A stretch of 64,000 nucleotides of DNA, taken from contig JACVRA010000202.1 in the NCBI GenBank assembly GCA_019828545.1, forward strand, positions 372,001 to 436,000. The letters are read 5' to 3'. Positions within the stretch are counted from its first letter, which is position 1, and every line of letters begins with the position of its first letter. The position numbers and the translations under genes were made by a program. The stretch comes from Paracamarosporium sp. OC-R06-R3 (Eukaryota > Ascomycota > Dothideomycetes > Pleosporales > Didymosphaeriaceae). Below, in pieces: positions 19,978-29,649 of this stretch. The notes beneath the pieces are model-generated. The model ran no database searches and had not been told where the DNA came from. It saw only the letters and a program-made list of their open reading frames with translations.

Positions 19978-22545
19978 ATGTCGGCGAACTCGACGGCCTG
20001 CACTTCGACCATGACCGACGACGACCGTCCCAGCGCCCAAGGCTCCACGAGCCCCTCGCCGCACGCACACCCCGCCCTCACCGTCCTCGAGCTCGTCTCC
20101 AACACGGCCTCGTCCTCGGCCCTGCCCGATGCCTTTGACTTCAATGTCTCGCGCAAGGGCAACTTTGTCGCCGTCTACTCGTCGTCCAACCTCTGGCTGA
20201 TCAAGACGACGCAATTGCCGCGCCTGTGGGCCCGCACGCTGCAGGTCAAACGCAAGCCCGTGGCCATTGACATCACAGAAGACGGCTTCCTGCTGGCCGT
20301 GCTGTCGCGCCCGTCGCAGGTGGACCTGTACGAGATCCATGGCGAGCATGACCGCCAGATCAAGAAGAGGCGGACCGTCTCGCTGGTGCACGAGGCTGAA
20401 ACTATAGCCATATCCCCCGACGGCCTCATCATGATCACAGGAAACAAATTTGGCATCGAGGTCGTGGCCATTGGTTCCGATGCCCCTGAGACGGCTCGCC
20501 GCACCCTCACGGGATCAGTGGGTGACAGCCTCGAGTTCTCTGACGACGGCCGCACGCTGCTCATCACGAGCTACGCGCGAAAATCACACAGCTCTTCTCT
20601 CTACGTCTTGCCTGGCCTGTTTGATGGGCCTCTTAATGAGGAGGGCGTGCCAATCCCCGAATCGCCAGACACCCTTTGGACAGGTTCGATGCTTTTTCCC
20701 GAAACCGCAAAGATAGCGCGGCAAGCCACGCTCCTTCCGGATGCAGACACGGGCCACGTCAGTGAGCTATTCGCATTCAACTCGCAGGAAGATGCGTGGG
20801 GTGTATACGACATTGCGACTCAGCGCTTTACCCAACGTAAGATGTTTTTGCCCGATCAGCAGCGGTGGACGCGGTCCGAATTCGTCGATGATGCCATGCC
20901 CGCCGTGTCTCCCAACGCCGACTTGGCTGCAGTCTCACTCAGGATGCGCGGAACTACTAGTATCTGGATTTACCAAATTCCCGAGTGGGATTTCCAATCG
21001 ACCACCAAGTCCGATCTGTCGCCTATCCAACCATGCTTTTGCATCCCAATTCTAAGCGATGGGCCCGACACTTATCAGGAGATCTGCGCTCTGCGATGGG
21101 TGACCATTAACTCCAAGGTGCAGCGTCTGATCGCCGTCGGAAACTCCAGTACCGAACCCGCGAATGAGATGCCAGGTGCTCCAGCAGGATCAAAAGGCAT
21201 TATAATTGTCCTGGATTTCGACAAGTCGAAACCTGTAGGAAGTCCTGTACCACGACCCACAAAAACCGAGTATGATCTAGATCCGCTTTGTCCAGGAGAG
21301 ATGCTACCAGAAGGCGCAATCGATTTCGAGCGCGAAGTAGAGCTAGTGCGAACTAGAACATTGGCACAACGAAGAGCTCAGGATGGCGGTACTAATGGCA
21401 GCCGCCGAAACTCTAGGATCGGGTCTACGCCCGTTCGGGCTCGAACTTCGGCAAACAGAGAACGTCCTGCATCCATTCGTCGACCTACCGATGAGGACGA
21501 GTTGACGGCTGAAGAAGCCCAAGCTGCTTTTGAAATGCCCTACGATAACCAACAGCCAAGATCGCAGGTGTCGTTAGCAAGGGCCGCAACGGTAGCTGCT
21601 GTGTCTCCTGCTAATAGGCGTCATCTTAGAGCCTTGCCTTTCCGACCTTTGGAGTATCGGCGAGCCGATGGCATGCGCGAAATGCCTCATGAGAGTGACG
21701 CTGACAACTGGGTTCCACCACCGCCAGCGTACACTGCCACCGCAGAAGCCGCTCAAAGCGTCAGTCTAAGTCATCCCAATGGGGCGCCCGTCTCAGGCCC
21801 CTCAGGCCCTCAGGCCGAATCCTCAATTCCTCCGGTTCCTGCACTACCGGCGAATCTGGCACAGTTCATGCCTCCCATGGCACCGACTCACCCTTACCAG
21901 TCTCGGGGAGCTATGCAATCGCAGTCGTCGACAGACTTACCATCAACGCGAGCAATCTCGCCGACATTTGTCGTGCCTCCCCAACAACGTCGCCCATCTT
22001 TGTTACATCCCACTACATTCCCTAGCCCAGAAAATGTGAACTCAGGACGCAGGCGTAGTTCTACTGCCAGCCGATCATCTCAGCCACCTATCCCCAGAGT
22101 ACCTTCGCAACACCAATCTGCGTATCGAGCAACAGCATCACATTATAATAGTGCAGCCCGACCCAACACTCGTCCGAGCCTTAGAGCACGAAGGGTAGTG
22201 GAAAGCACTGTTGACCTACGACCTCCGCCCGTTATCAACCCCTCCAACGGTCGTAGAGGCTCTGCTCCAGACGTAGGCATTCCGCGTAGACCTCTACCTG
22301 CAGGCGCATCACCAAACCGTGTGAGCATGCCGTTACCGCAAACGCCACGGTCGAACACCAGGCGAAACCTGCTTCCACGACTAACGACACGAAATGATGC
22401 GGTACCGCAACACAGCGTTGGGCCGCTCTCTGCACCGCCGGGCGTGATCCCTGATGAGAGGGGTCCGTCCAGATTGACGCTAAGAACAAATGCAGGAGAC
22501 AAGTCGATCAGTCCCAGGAAGAGGATCAATTGCGTTGTGATGTAG
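19978..22545 (+). CDS. Beta-propeller-like protein with disordered tail, PPAY motif and C-terminal CaaX box
   Basis: 855 aa from the ATG at 19978; the frame stays open back to an ATG at 19756, and another start is possible at 20011. The first 400 or so residues read like WD40-type blades (FNVSRKGNFVAVYSSSNLWL, IAISPDGLIMITG, LEFSDDGRTLLITS). The second half is disordered and rich in Pro, Ser, Arg and Gln. It includes a PPAY (PPxY) motif at 21721-21732, a ligand for WW domains such as those of Rsp5/Nedd4 ligases, and a Pro-rich PPVPALP. The protein ends KRINCVVM: Cys followed by two aliphatic residues and Met just before the stop, a farnesylation-type CaaX box behind basic residues. I do not recognise a characterised homologue. 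A membrane-tethered scaffold is inference. No intron seen. Confidence 0.75.
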   Translation: MSANSTACTSTMTDDDRPSAQGSTSPSPHAHPALTVLELVSNTASSSALPDAFDFNVSRKGNFVAVYSSSNLWLIKTTQLPRLWARTLQVKRKPVAIDITEDGFLLAVLSRPSQVDLYEIHGEHDRQIKKRRTVSLVHEAETIAISPDGLIMITGNKFGIEVVAIGSDAPETARRTLTGSVGDSLEFSDDGRTLLITSYARKSHSSSLYVLPGLFDGPLNEEGVPIPESPDTLWTGSMLFPETAKIARQATLLPDADTGHVSELFAFNSQEDAWGVYDIATQRFTQRKMFLPDQQRWTRSEFVDDAMPAVSPNADLAAVSLRMRGTTSIWIYQIPEWDFQSTTKSDLSPIQPCFCIPILSDGPDTYQEICALRWVTINSKVQRLIAVGNSSTEPANEMPGAPAGSKGIIIVLDFDKSKPVGSPVPRPTKTEYDLDPLCPGEMLPEGAIDFEREVELVRTRTLAQRRAQDGGTNGSRRNSRIGSTPVRARTSANRERPASIRRPTDEDELTAEEAQAAFEMPYDNQQPRSQVSLARAATVAAVSPANRRHLRALPFRPLEYRRADGMREMPHESDADNWVPPPPAYTATAEAAQSVSLSHPNGAPVSGPSGPQAESSIPPVPALPANLAQFMPPMAPTHPYQSRGAMQSQSSTDLPSTRAISPTFVVPPQQRRPSLLHPTTFPSPENVNSGRRRSSTASRSSQPPIPRVPSQHQSAYRATASHYNSAARPNTRPSLRARRVVESTVDLRPPPVINPSNGRRGSAPDVGIPRRPLPAGASPNRVSMPLPQTPRSNTRRNLLPRLTTRNDAVPQHSVGPLSAPPGVIPDERGPSRLTLRTNAGDKSISPRKRINCVVM

Positions 22546-23133
22546 GCGAATACGTTTTCGTTTGTCTGGAAATTTGGAACTGGTTACAACATCGAGGTTC
22601 GGCGTCAGGAGTGCATTATATACCCAGCGGTGTTCATGGCGCGCTATTGCGGAAGATTTTATTTCCTGGGAGATGAACAGAGGGCGACTCGCGCGGTAGG
22701 TGCGGAGAAATGCGACCCAGCCAACAGAATAGACTATTAGCTGGGTGCCGAAGCGAATTTATTACTATTTCTTTTGTTGCATTGAATGCTGGTGCTTTGA
22801 TGTGAAGTGAATGAAGCCTTTTTAGAACTGCTGCATGCCGTACCTGTTGAACAGTGGTACAGCATGGATTGCGTGATGCACAACATGGCGCAATATGCAA
22901 CGAAAAACGCGTAAACCCTGATGGACAGCAACGATATAAGAACGAGCCGTATCGCGAAAGCTTGATCGCTTTTCTTCTCAAAGACCCCGTTACCGCAACG
23001 AATAAAGTAAAAAAAATTCTCACCATGCCCACACTGATCAGCCACGTGAAAAAAAGACGTCCTATCCATCCCACCACGCACACACACGGACTAGCCAAAA
23101 ATGAATGCGGACATCGCAAAAACAAAAGAAGAA
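22546..23133. other. 3' intergenic region
   Basis: Downstream of the CaaX-protein gene and before tRNA-Cys. Short frames only; nothing supportable. Confidence 0.5.
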
Positions 23134-23220
23134 GCGGCGAACCAGAATTGAACTGGTGACCTTCAGGAACCACGAGTTTGGAGACTGCAGCCCGCTGCTC
23201 TACCACTGAGCTACCGCCGC
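23134..23220 (-). tRNA. tRNA-Cys (GCA) with a 16-nt intron
   Basis: Read on the minus strand the 87 bases fold as a tRNA. The acceptor arms are GCGGCGG and TCGCCGC, the D arm is GCTCAGTGGTAGAGC, and the T arm is ACCAG-TTCAATT-CTGGT. The anticodon loop reads CT-GCA-G and is followed by an extra 16 nt (about TCTCCAAACTCGTGGT) before the 3' anticodon-stem strand CCTGA, which is where eukaryotic tRNA introns sit. GCA reads cysteine codons. One anticodon-stem pair (G27-A43) is mismatched in my fold. CCA is not encoded, as expected in eukaryotes. Confidence 0.9.
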
Positions 23221-23781
23221 GGAAGATGTTATTGATGTTAATTCTCCAAAAGTAAAATATATATACAGTATTTTCGAAGATGAGAAAGGGCCTCGAATGA
23301 AGAGTTTGAGGTACCGAAATACCTGCAATACGGTGTGGATACAGTCAGACAAGCGAGTGGCAAGAGTGGGGCATTAGTGTGGAACGCTCGAGTGAGCCGA
23401 GCCGAGGTAAGGGACTGACTGGCTGGCGGCAAGCTAATTAATAGTGTTGCTCTGCGGATTGTCTAGCGGAGGTTGAGTTTGATGAGATGCTTACGGTTTA
23501 CACAGGGGTTTTCGGTCTCCGACCCGGACTGGGTCTACGTCTACCAACCGATCGATCCCACAGCACGAGTCACGACTTGGGGGAGTTTGTGCCCTGTTCG
23601 TTGATGCTTCACTCAATGCACCGTCGCTATGTAACGAAGCACTCATCCATCGCACACGCGGTTTTCGCAAAGTTTCCATATGTATGTCGCTAACTAACCA
23701 AGGCCATGGGTATATCTATCATGCAATCTTCCATCCCATCAATCAATATCAAATCATCCTCCGCTCATTCCCGCATTTCTT
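23221..23781. other. Intergenic region between tRNA-Cys and the ZIP gene
   Basis: 560 bp upstream of the tRNA and downstream of the ZIP stop codon. Should hold the ZIP polyadenylation region; no other element recognised. Confidence 0.5.
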
Positions 23782-25432
23782 TCACGCCCACTTCCCCAGC
23801 AGACTCATCAGGGCCATCCCCGCAACCAAGCAAAACATCGCAAGACCGGTCCGCACCACGCCTGCGTTTACAAGCCCGCCGTGCAACCAATCTCTCGCCA
23901 GCATCTCGTGGATGCCTACCCAGGCCAGAATACCTGCGCTCAGCGCATCCAACGTGCCAATGGCGATGAGCGTCGAGGGATCGCTTCCGTTGAATTGATC
24001 GAGCACGCCGATGCCGATGGCCATGCCGATGGGCGTGATGAGGGCAAAGACAGTGGCCATGAGAGATTTAGTAAGCGTCGAGGCAGCCGTGGGCGGAAGC
24101 GCGGCGATGCAAGTACCAAGGGCTAGGCCTTCGAACATCTGGTGGAAGAGGATGACGATGAAGAGAGTGATGAAGAAGGAGTCGCCTGCTACGACGAGAG
24201 TGAGGCCGATGACTGTCCAAATTAGCTCAGGGCGTAAGTTGAAGCTGGGAAGACGTACGCAGAGAGTGGAAGATGATGCCTGCTTCCAGCACGAGGACGT
24301 TGATCTTCTCCTCCGCTTCGCTGTGCATGTCGATGTGCTTGCTGTGCTCATGGGCCGGGCTAACGGCACTGTTGGTAGGGCTGTCAGCCTTTACGTCGCT
24401 GGTGGCGCGAGCAGAAGCTTCGGCATCCTGTCCGCTTCTTTTGCTTTGGCGCCAGAGAAGGAACCGCTTGCTGATGTAGTCGACGAGAAACGACAGGAAA
24501 AGTCCTGCCATGAAAATAGCCGCTGTAGTGGCCTCGTAACCCAACTCGCCAATGCAGTCATTGCTGAACATGAGCTGAGCGTGCGTGAAGAGCTAATATT
24601 GAATCAGTATCTTTGTTTTCTTGATACGAGGACTGGACATACATGTACAAACGCAGTCGAAAGGATAACGCCGGTACCGAATTGCTTTGCGGCCACAAAG
24701 ATGAGACTTCGCTGTGACATACGCGTAAAACGCGTCATGATGATTGGTGCAAAGGATCCCAAGGCACTGGTTGCAAGAATGACGAAGAGGAGTCCTATCC
24801 GGAGAGGCTTGTTGTACTCCCGATCTGTACGCTCGCAGGTAGGTTCTTCGGAAGACCCAGCGCCAACACAATGTCTATAATTATTCAGTACATGAGAAGC
24901 ATAGGCGATTGGGAAAGAGAAACTTACTCGACACCTGCGTGAAAGTGGCAATTCTGTCCCTCGTGCGCGTCCTCCCCCTCGGCTTCGTGATCATGGCCAT
25001 GATCTTCCTTGGTTTCGGTGCTTTCCGCACCTTCAACAAGAATCTGGACATCGTCACCTGCTGAGTTGACGCAGTAACTACAGAAGTTAGCCAAGCGATC
25101 AGCATATCAAAGCTTGTAAGCAACGCACGTGCTACTGCCATGCGTATGGCAATCGGTGTATTGTGCTTCAAATTCTTCGGTTGCTGTAGGTCCTACGACT
25201 TCATACTCTGCGGTACCAACCACGCAATACCTTTGTATGTCAGAGTTGCGGCGTTTTTATGGTGGTAGGAGGCTTACTGCACTGTAGCGTGGGTATGGCA
25301 TTCTGATACTGCGGTGATCGAGGGTGACACCGCGGAAGTCGCTGTTGGAGCTGTGGTTGTAGTCTGTGCAGTGACAACTGTAGACAGCAAGACCAGTGCG
25401 GCTGAGGCCACAGTCTTGGTATTGGCGAGCAT
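23782..25432 (-). CDS. ZIP-family plasma membrane zinc transporter with Cys/His-rich ectodomain (ZrfC/Zrt1-like)
   Basis: Six exons: 25432-25278, 25230-25129, 25077-24928, 24874-24643, 24592-24259 and 24212-23782 (introns 46-53 nt) give 467 aa. A signal peptide (MLANTKTVASAALVLLSTVV) leads an extracellular domain of about 150 residues with three CHxHx5C motifs: C45-C54 (CHTHATVQYC), C79-C88 (CHTHGSSTYC) and C129-C138 (CHFHAGVEHC), plus a His/Asp/Glu-rich stretch (DHGHDHEAEGEDAHEG). Then come the ZIP helices, a cytoplasmic loop with His residues (HEHSKHIDMHSE), the LEAGIIFHS helix and FHQMFEGLALG, whose His and Glu line the metal path. ZIP proteins move zinc into the cytoplasm. In Aspergillus fumigatus ZrfC, similar N-terminal motifs serve alkaline, zinc-poor growth. 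It is divergent from the zincophore gene. Confidence 0.93.
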
Positions 25433-26479
25433 CTTGTTACTAGCGCCGCTCGAGTCGTTCCTCGGTATGGATGTTGTATTGCAGTTGAAAACAAGTAGCA
25501 CCCACCTTCGACGTTTACAATATAAGATTCCGCTCTGGTGGGTACCCTAATGGAGAAGCACTGTTTCCGCTCACGCAATGTTGCACTTGCCAAGCTCAGC
25601 GCATACCATGATGGCCATCCAAGAACTTGGCAGAAAGAGCTTCATCTGAGCGGATTCCTGTATTCTGGCTCGGGTGTTCCGATCCTTGGCATGACCTTCC
25701 TACGCTGGACACTTAGCGTCCGCTATTCGTCTTGGTATTGGGCTTGGCGGTGAATGGCGTGGATGGGACTTCACTGTGGGTCAGGCGAAACGCATCTGAG
25801 TGGGTGTTCGGGCAAGAATTCACCTACTCTAGTAGGAATGTGTGTCATCGCATTGCTGTCATAGACCAAAGAGAAGAGTGGCGTTTGTAACGCTGAACGA
25901 AGTTGATTGTATGGTACATCAGAGTGCAGTACACAGAAGGAAAACCTATATACAATAGGGGGAACACTAGCTACTTCCCATCTTTCTATAGGCCCTGCAA
26001 TTTTGATATATACATCCTATTGTAACACGTGCTAGGGTGCAATACGGAGATATCTGAATCTCTGTCGACCTTTGTCGGCTGGTGGACCGAGAGTGTGGGG
26101 TTACAATTGCTGGGCGTGAAAAACCATCTCCGTTCGCTCTGGACATCAAGGTACTGTTTTACCGCCACCTTCGACATTGGTCAAGTCTTTCTTGAATTCT
26201 GTGGTCTTGGCTGATCGTGATGAGCTTAGTGAATGCCGCGCCTCGTTCTGTGGCTTCCCAACACTCGGTCTGGCTGGTGGAAGGGACCATTATGGTAGAA
26301 AAAAAGTAGGTCGAAGAGGTGCCTAGTCAGTTTATCGGTCTCGGCGCCGGAGTGACGTGACGTGAGGTCGCCAAAAGGTAGAGCAGCGTGAAAGTATAAG
26401 AGCCGATGTATCTGCAACATGCCTCACTCAGCATCACACTGATTCGCCAGCTCAGACCTAATTGCATCTGCTGTTCAAA
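25433..26479. promoter_or_regulatory. Bidirectional promoter of the zinc transporter / zincophore pair
   Basis: 1,047 bp between the two start codons. GCCAAG, fitting the PacC consensus GCCARG, occurs five times: 25589-25594 (+), and as CTTGGC at 25626-25631, 25685-25690, 25743-25748 and 26206-26211. The core AAGGT of zinc-responsive (Zap1/ZafA-type) sites occurs at 25504-25508 (-), 25694-25698 (-), 26147-26152 (+, full CAAGGT), 26167-26171 (-) and 26375-26379 (+). A TATAA lies at 26395-26399 before the zincophore start, and a doubled TGACGTGA-like element at about 26353-26364. In A. fumigatus the orthologous promoter is under ZafA and PacC; the same control here is inference from motifs. Confidence 0.6.
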
Positions 26480-27514
26480 ATGGTTGTCCTTCGATCATCT
26501 GTCTTCCTATTCGCCGCCTCGGCTATCGCCTCCCCAGCTTTACTTCCACGTCAGGCCAGCACTGTAACCGTCACCCAAGTCGCATCCGCGCCAGCTCCTA
26601 CATCTACTGCTTGGAACTCTGGAGCAGTGGATACATTCCCTATCCATTCTTCCTGCAACGCAACGGAAGCTGCTCAGATCAAAAAGGGGCTCGGGGAGAC
26701 ATTGACCATTGTGCGACACGCAAGGGACCACATCCTCCGATGGGGTAATTCGAGCGAGATCTACCAGAAGTACTTTGGCAATGCTAGCACAGGCGAGCCA
26801 GTCGGTTGGTACACGAAGATCGCGGACGGCGACAAGGCAGGCGTGCTGTTCCGATGCGACAATCCCGACGGGAATTGCGGTCAAGAAGGTGGGTTACTGC
26901 CTCAGCTTAGATTTGTATGCAGCACTAACAAACCTCAGGTTGGGCTGGCCATTGGCGTGGTGAGAACGCAACCTCCGAGACTGTGATCTGCCCTCTTTCT
27001 TATGAGCTCCGTAAACCCCTCGAGGCACTGTGCGGTTTCGGCTGGGATGTTGCCAACGGCGCAACCAACTTCTACTGGGCATCTGATCTTCTGCACCGCC
27101 TACTTCACGTCCCCAGGGTTGGCGAAGGTATCGTGGAGCATTATGCGGAAGACTACGAAACAGTGATTGAGCTTGCGCAAACACAATCCGAGTTATCTGT
27201 AAGGGATAGCGATACTCTCCAACTCTTTGCCCTTGAAGCATATGCCTACGATATCGCGCTTCCGGGTGAAGGTTGTGCCGGGCGATTGACGGCTACGAGT
27301 TCGGAAGTTGCAAGTGCAACCAGCGCAGCTGTGAGCGCAAGCAGTGCGGAGGCTGTTAGTGCCACTGAGACGCCTTCCGCCACATTGAGTGAGGAGGTTT
27401 CTGCAACTTCAGCTGCTCCCGCGGTAAGTCACTGAGAGATTGTTAGATGACCAAATCACTAATGAAGAATAGGAGTGTCACACTCACGCTGACGGAGTAG
27501 TTCACTGTGTTTAA
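26480..27514 (+). CDS. Pra1/Aspf2/Zps1-type secreted zincophore (HRxxH family)
   Basis: Exons 26480-26888, 26939-27423 and 27473-27514 give 311 aa. A signal peptide (MVVLRSSVFLFAASAIAS) precedes a deuterolysin-like fold. The family motif HRxxH is present as H189-R-L-L-H193 in SDLLHRLLHVPRVGEG, together with conserved Trp/Cys positions and NxS/T sequons. A Ser/Thr/Ala linker follows, and the protein ends E-C-H-T-H-A-D-G-V-V-H-C-V, encoded alone on the 42-nt last exon after a phase-0 intron. Candida Pra1 and Aspergillus Aspf2 are secreted proteins that bind extracellular zinc and return it to the cell, working with the neighbouring ZIP transporter gene. Family and pairing are clear; zinc binding by this copy is inferred. 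Aspf2 is also known as an allergen. Confidence 0.9.
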
Positions 27515-28303
27515 CCATGGCTAGATATGAAGGATCGATCAACGACTTAGGTAGTAAAATAATAATGGTTCAACGTTTAATAATGCTCCGAATAACTGCT
27601 TCAAGTATGCTCTGGTGCATGTTCACGAATTTTAAGCCGAGTCTCAAATCGAGAGCCTCACAATCGAGGGTGTATCCACAAAATACTGTCCTTATGAGGC
27701 ATAATCATGGAATCCAACTATGAACCACCGCAGCACATACACGCAAGGTGCCTAGGTACAACTATACAACGTCTGGTAAGATATTGTGGGGCCATGCACT
27801 CTGAAACTCAACTAGTAGTGGGGCCTCAACCGTTAAATTGCTCTGCCGATTTCGCGGTCATGGCTTCATATTAACAAGCGGATACATATTGACTTTGATT
27901 GACCTCATGTAATTCTTTCGTGGAGCGTTCGCAGCGGAAGTGTCGTGTAACACATTTGCATTCGTCCGATTGGCCACATGAACCAATGGATGAACGGCTG
28001 CCTGCTAGTAATTTGGCATCAAAAACATGTTCCTTAGCACTAGAGATAGGCAGACAGTGTAAAGACCCCTTCTTGAGAGGCAGTCCTAGGTACCGCATAT
28101 AATGTAGATTGCGCAAAACTGCAACTTGCCCAACGACATGTTTGTGGGGACCCAAGTCCGTAATTCGACCTTGCGTGTACCGCATACCCTGGGATAATAC
28201 CACTTCCTCGTGGTCTTGAATTTCTGTCGTGATACTGCTCGTACTTGTTTCGTACTTGCTTCATACGGCATCTTTCTTCGTTGAGCCTAACCATTTTGAA
28301 AGC
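27515..28303. other. Intergenic region
   Basis: 790 bp between the zincophore and DUF1996 genes on the same strand. No gene or clear promoter element recognised. Confidence 0.5.
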
Positions 28304-29649
28304 ATGCGATCAACAATGCGGCTGCTTTCGACCCTGGCGCTCGCTGCGCCTGCCGTAGCCATGTTGCGTTTTTCATGCTCAACGTTGGTGACTGATCGTA
28401 TCGATCCGTAAGTAAACGTCCCGCTACGTGAAGAGACGAACCGAAGGCCTCGTACACTTGTGTATATCGCACGTCCCTGGATTGATTCATAACGAGAACC
28501 GAATGGTCAAAGAGATGCAAAGGTTGATTTTTCTAGTCTCGTGAATCCTGGGCAAGCTCCAAGCCCTCACCTCCATCAGTTGGTCGGAGGCAATGCGCTC
28601 AATACTACTATGAATCCAAACAACGAACTTCCCGATATTGCGACATGCACATCATGCCAATTTACCGAGGACTTCAGGTGAGTATGAAAGATGAGATAAT
28701 TTGTCGTTCAAATCGGGCTGATAAGCTGCAGCAACTACTGGACCGCCGTAATGTTCTTCAAAGCTCGCAATGGCACTTACAAGCGGGTGCCCACCTTTGC
28801 AAATCAGTATCTCGAACCCGCGAATGGTGGAATCACTGTATACTATATCGCTCCTTATGATGGGAAGACCAAGGTCAAAGCCTTCCAGAAGGTCAGTGGA
28901 GAGTGTGTTAAATACTGTCTAGCTTGCATCTGGTACAACAGCCTTTCCACAGAAAGATACTTATTAAGAACAGGGTTTCCGCATGATTGTGGGCGATCCC
29001 ACCAGGCGCTCCGACATGCAAGACCACGATGCTCGTGGCCTTAGTTTTCGTTGTTGGGGCGAGAACTTCACCAATTCGGTGGGCGCTCCAGGAACGAATC
29101 AAGACACACGAGACTTCCCTAAAGCACCCTGCAAGGGTGGGATCCGCGCAAACCATTTCTTTCCAACGTGAGTGACTCCACGCTCTTGAAATCGTTCAAC
29201 TATTGAATCATGGTAGCTGTTGGGACGGAGAAAACCTAGATTCGCCCGACCACAAATCTCACGTCGCGTACCCAGAAAGCGGCTCGTTCGAAAGCGGAGG
29301 ACCGTGTCCAGCTTCTCATCCGGTCAAGATTCCCCAGATTCTCTACGAAGTCGCTTGGGATACTCGCCAGTTCAATGATCCAAACGAGTGGCCCGAGGAT
29401 GGCTCGCAGCCTTTTGTCTTCTCTATGGGTGATGGGACAGGCTTTGGCACGCATGGCGATTACGTCTTCGGCTGGAAAGGTGACGCGCTTCAACGGGCGA
29501 TGGATCAAAACTGTCAGGTCAATTGCCCTACGCTCAAGATGCAGACGACGCAGTCAGCGAACAAGTGCACCGTGAAGAGGAAGGTTGAGGAGGACATTGA
29601 TGGGTGGCTGACCGAGCTGCCTGGCGGCATGCCTGTCACATATGCTTAG
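28304..29649 (+). CDS. Secreted DUF1996 protein
   Basis: Five exons: 28304-28407, 28537-28677, 28732-28891, 28974-29167 and 29217-29649 (introns 129, 54, 82 and 49 nt) give 343 aa. A signal peptide (MRSTMRLLSTLALAAPAVAM) leads into the DUF1996 pattern: LRFSCSTLVTDRIDPLVNPG, then SPHLHQLVGG, NYWTAVMFFKARNGTY, RCWG, HVAYPESGSFESGGPCP and FGTHGDYVFGW. These secreted fungal proteins have several invariant His and Cys and no established activity that I know of; some carry wall-binding WSC domains, absent here. Second start at 28316 possible. It lies downstream of the zincophore gene on the same strand. Confidence 0.9.
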
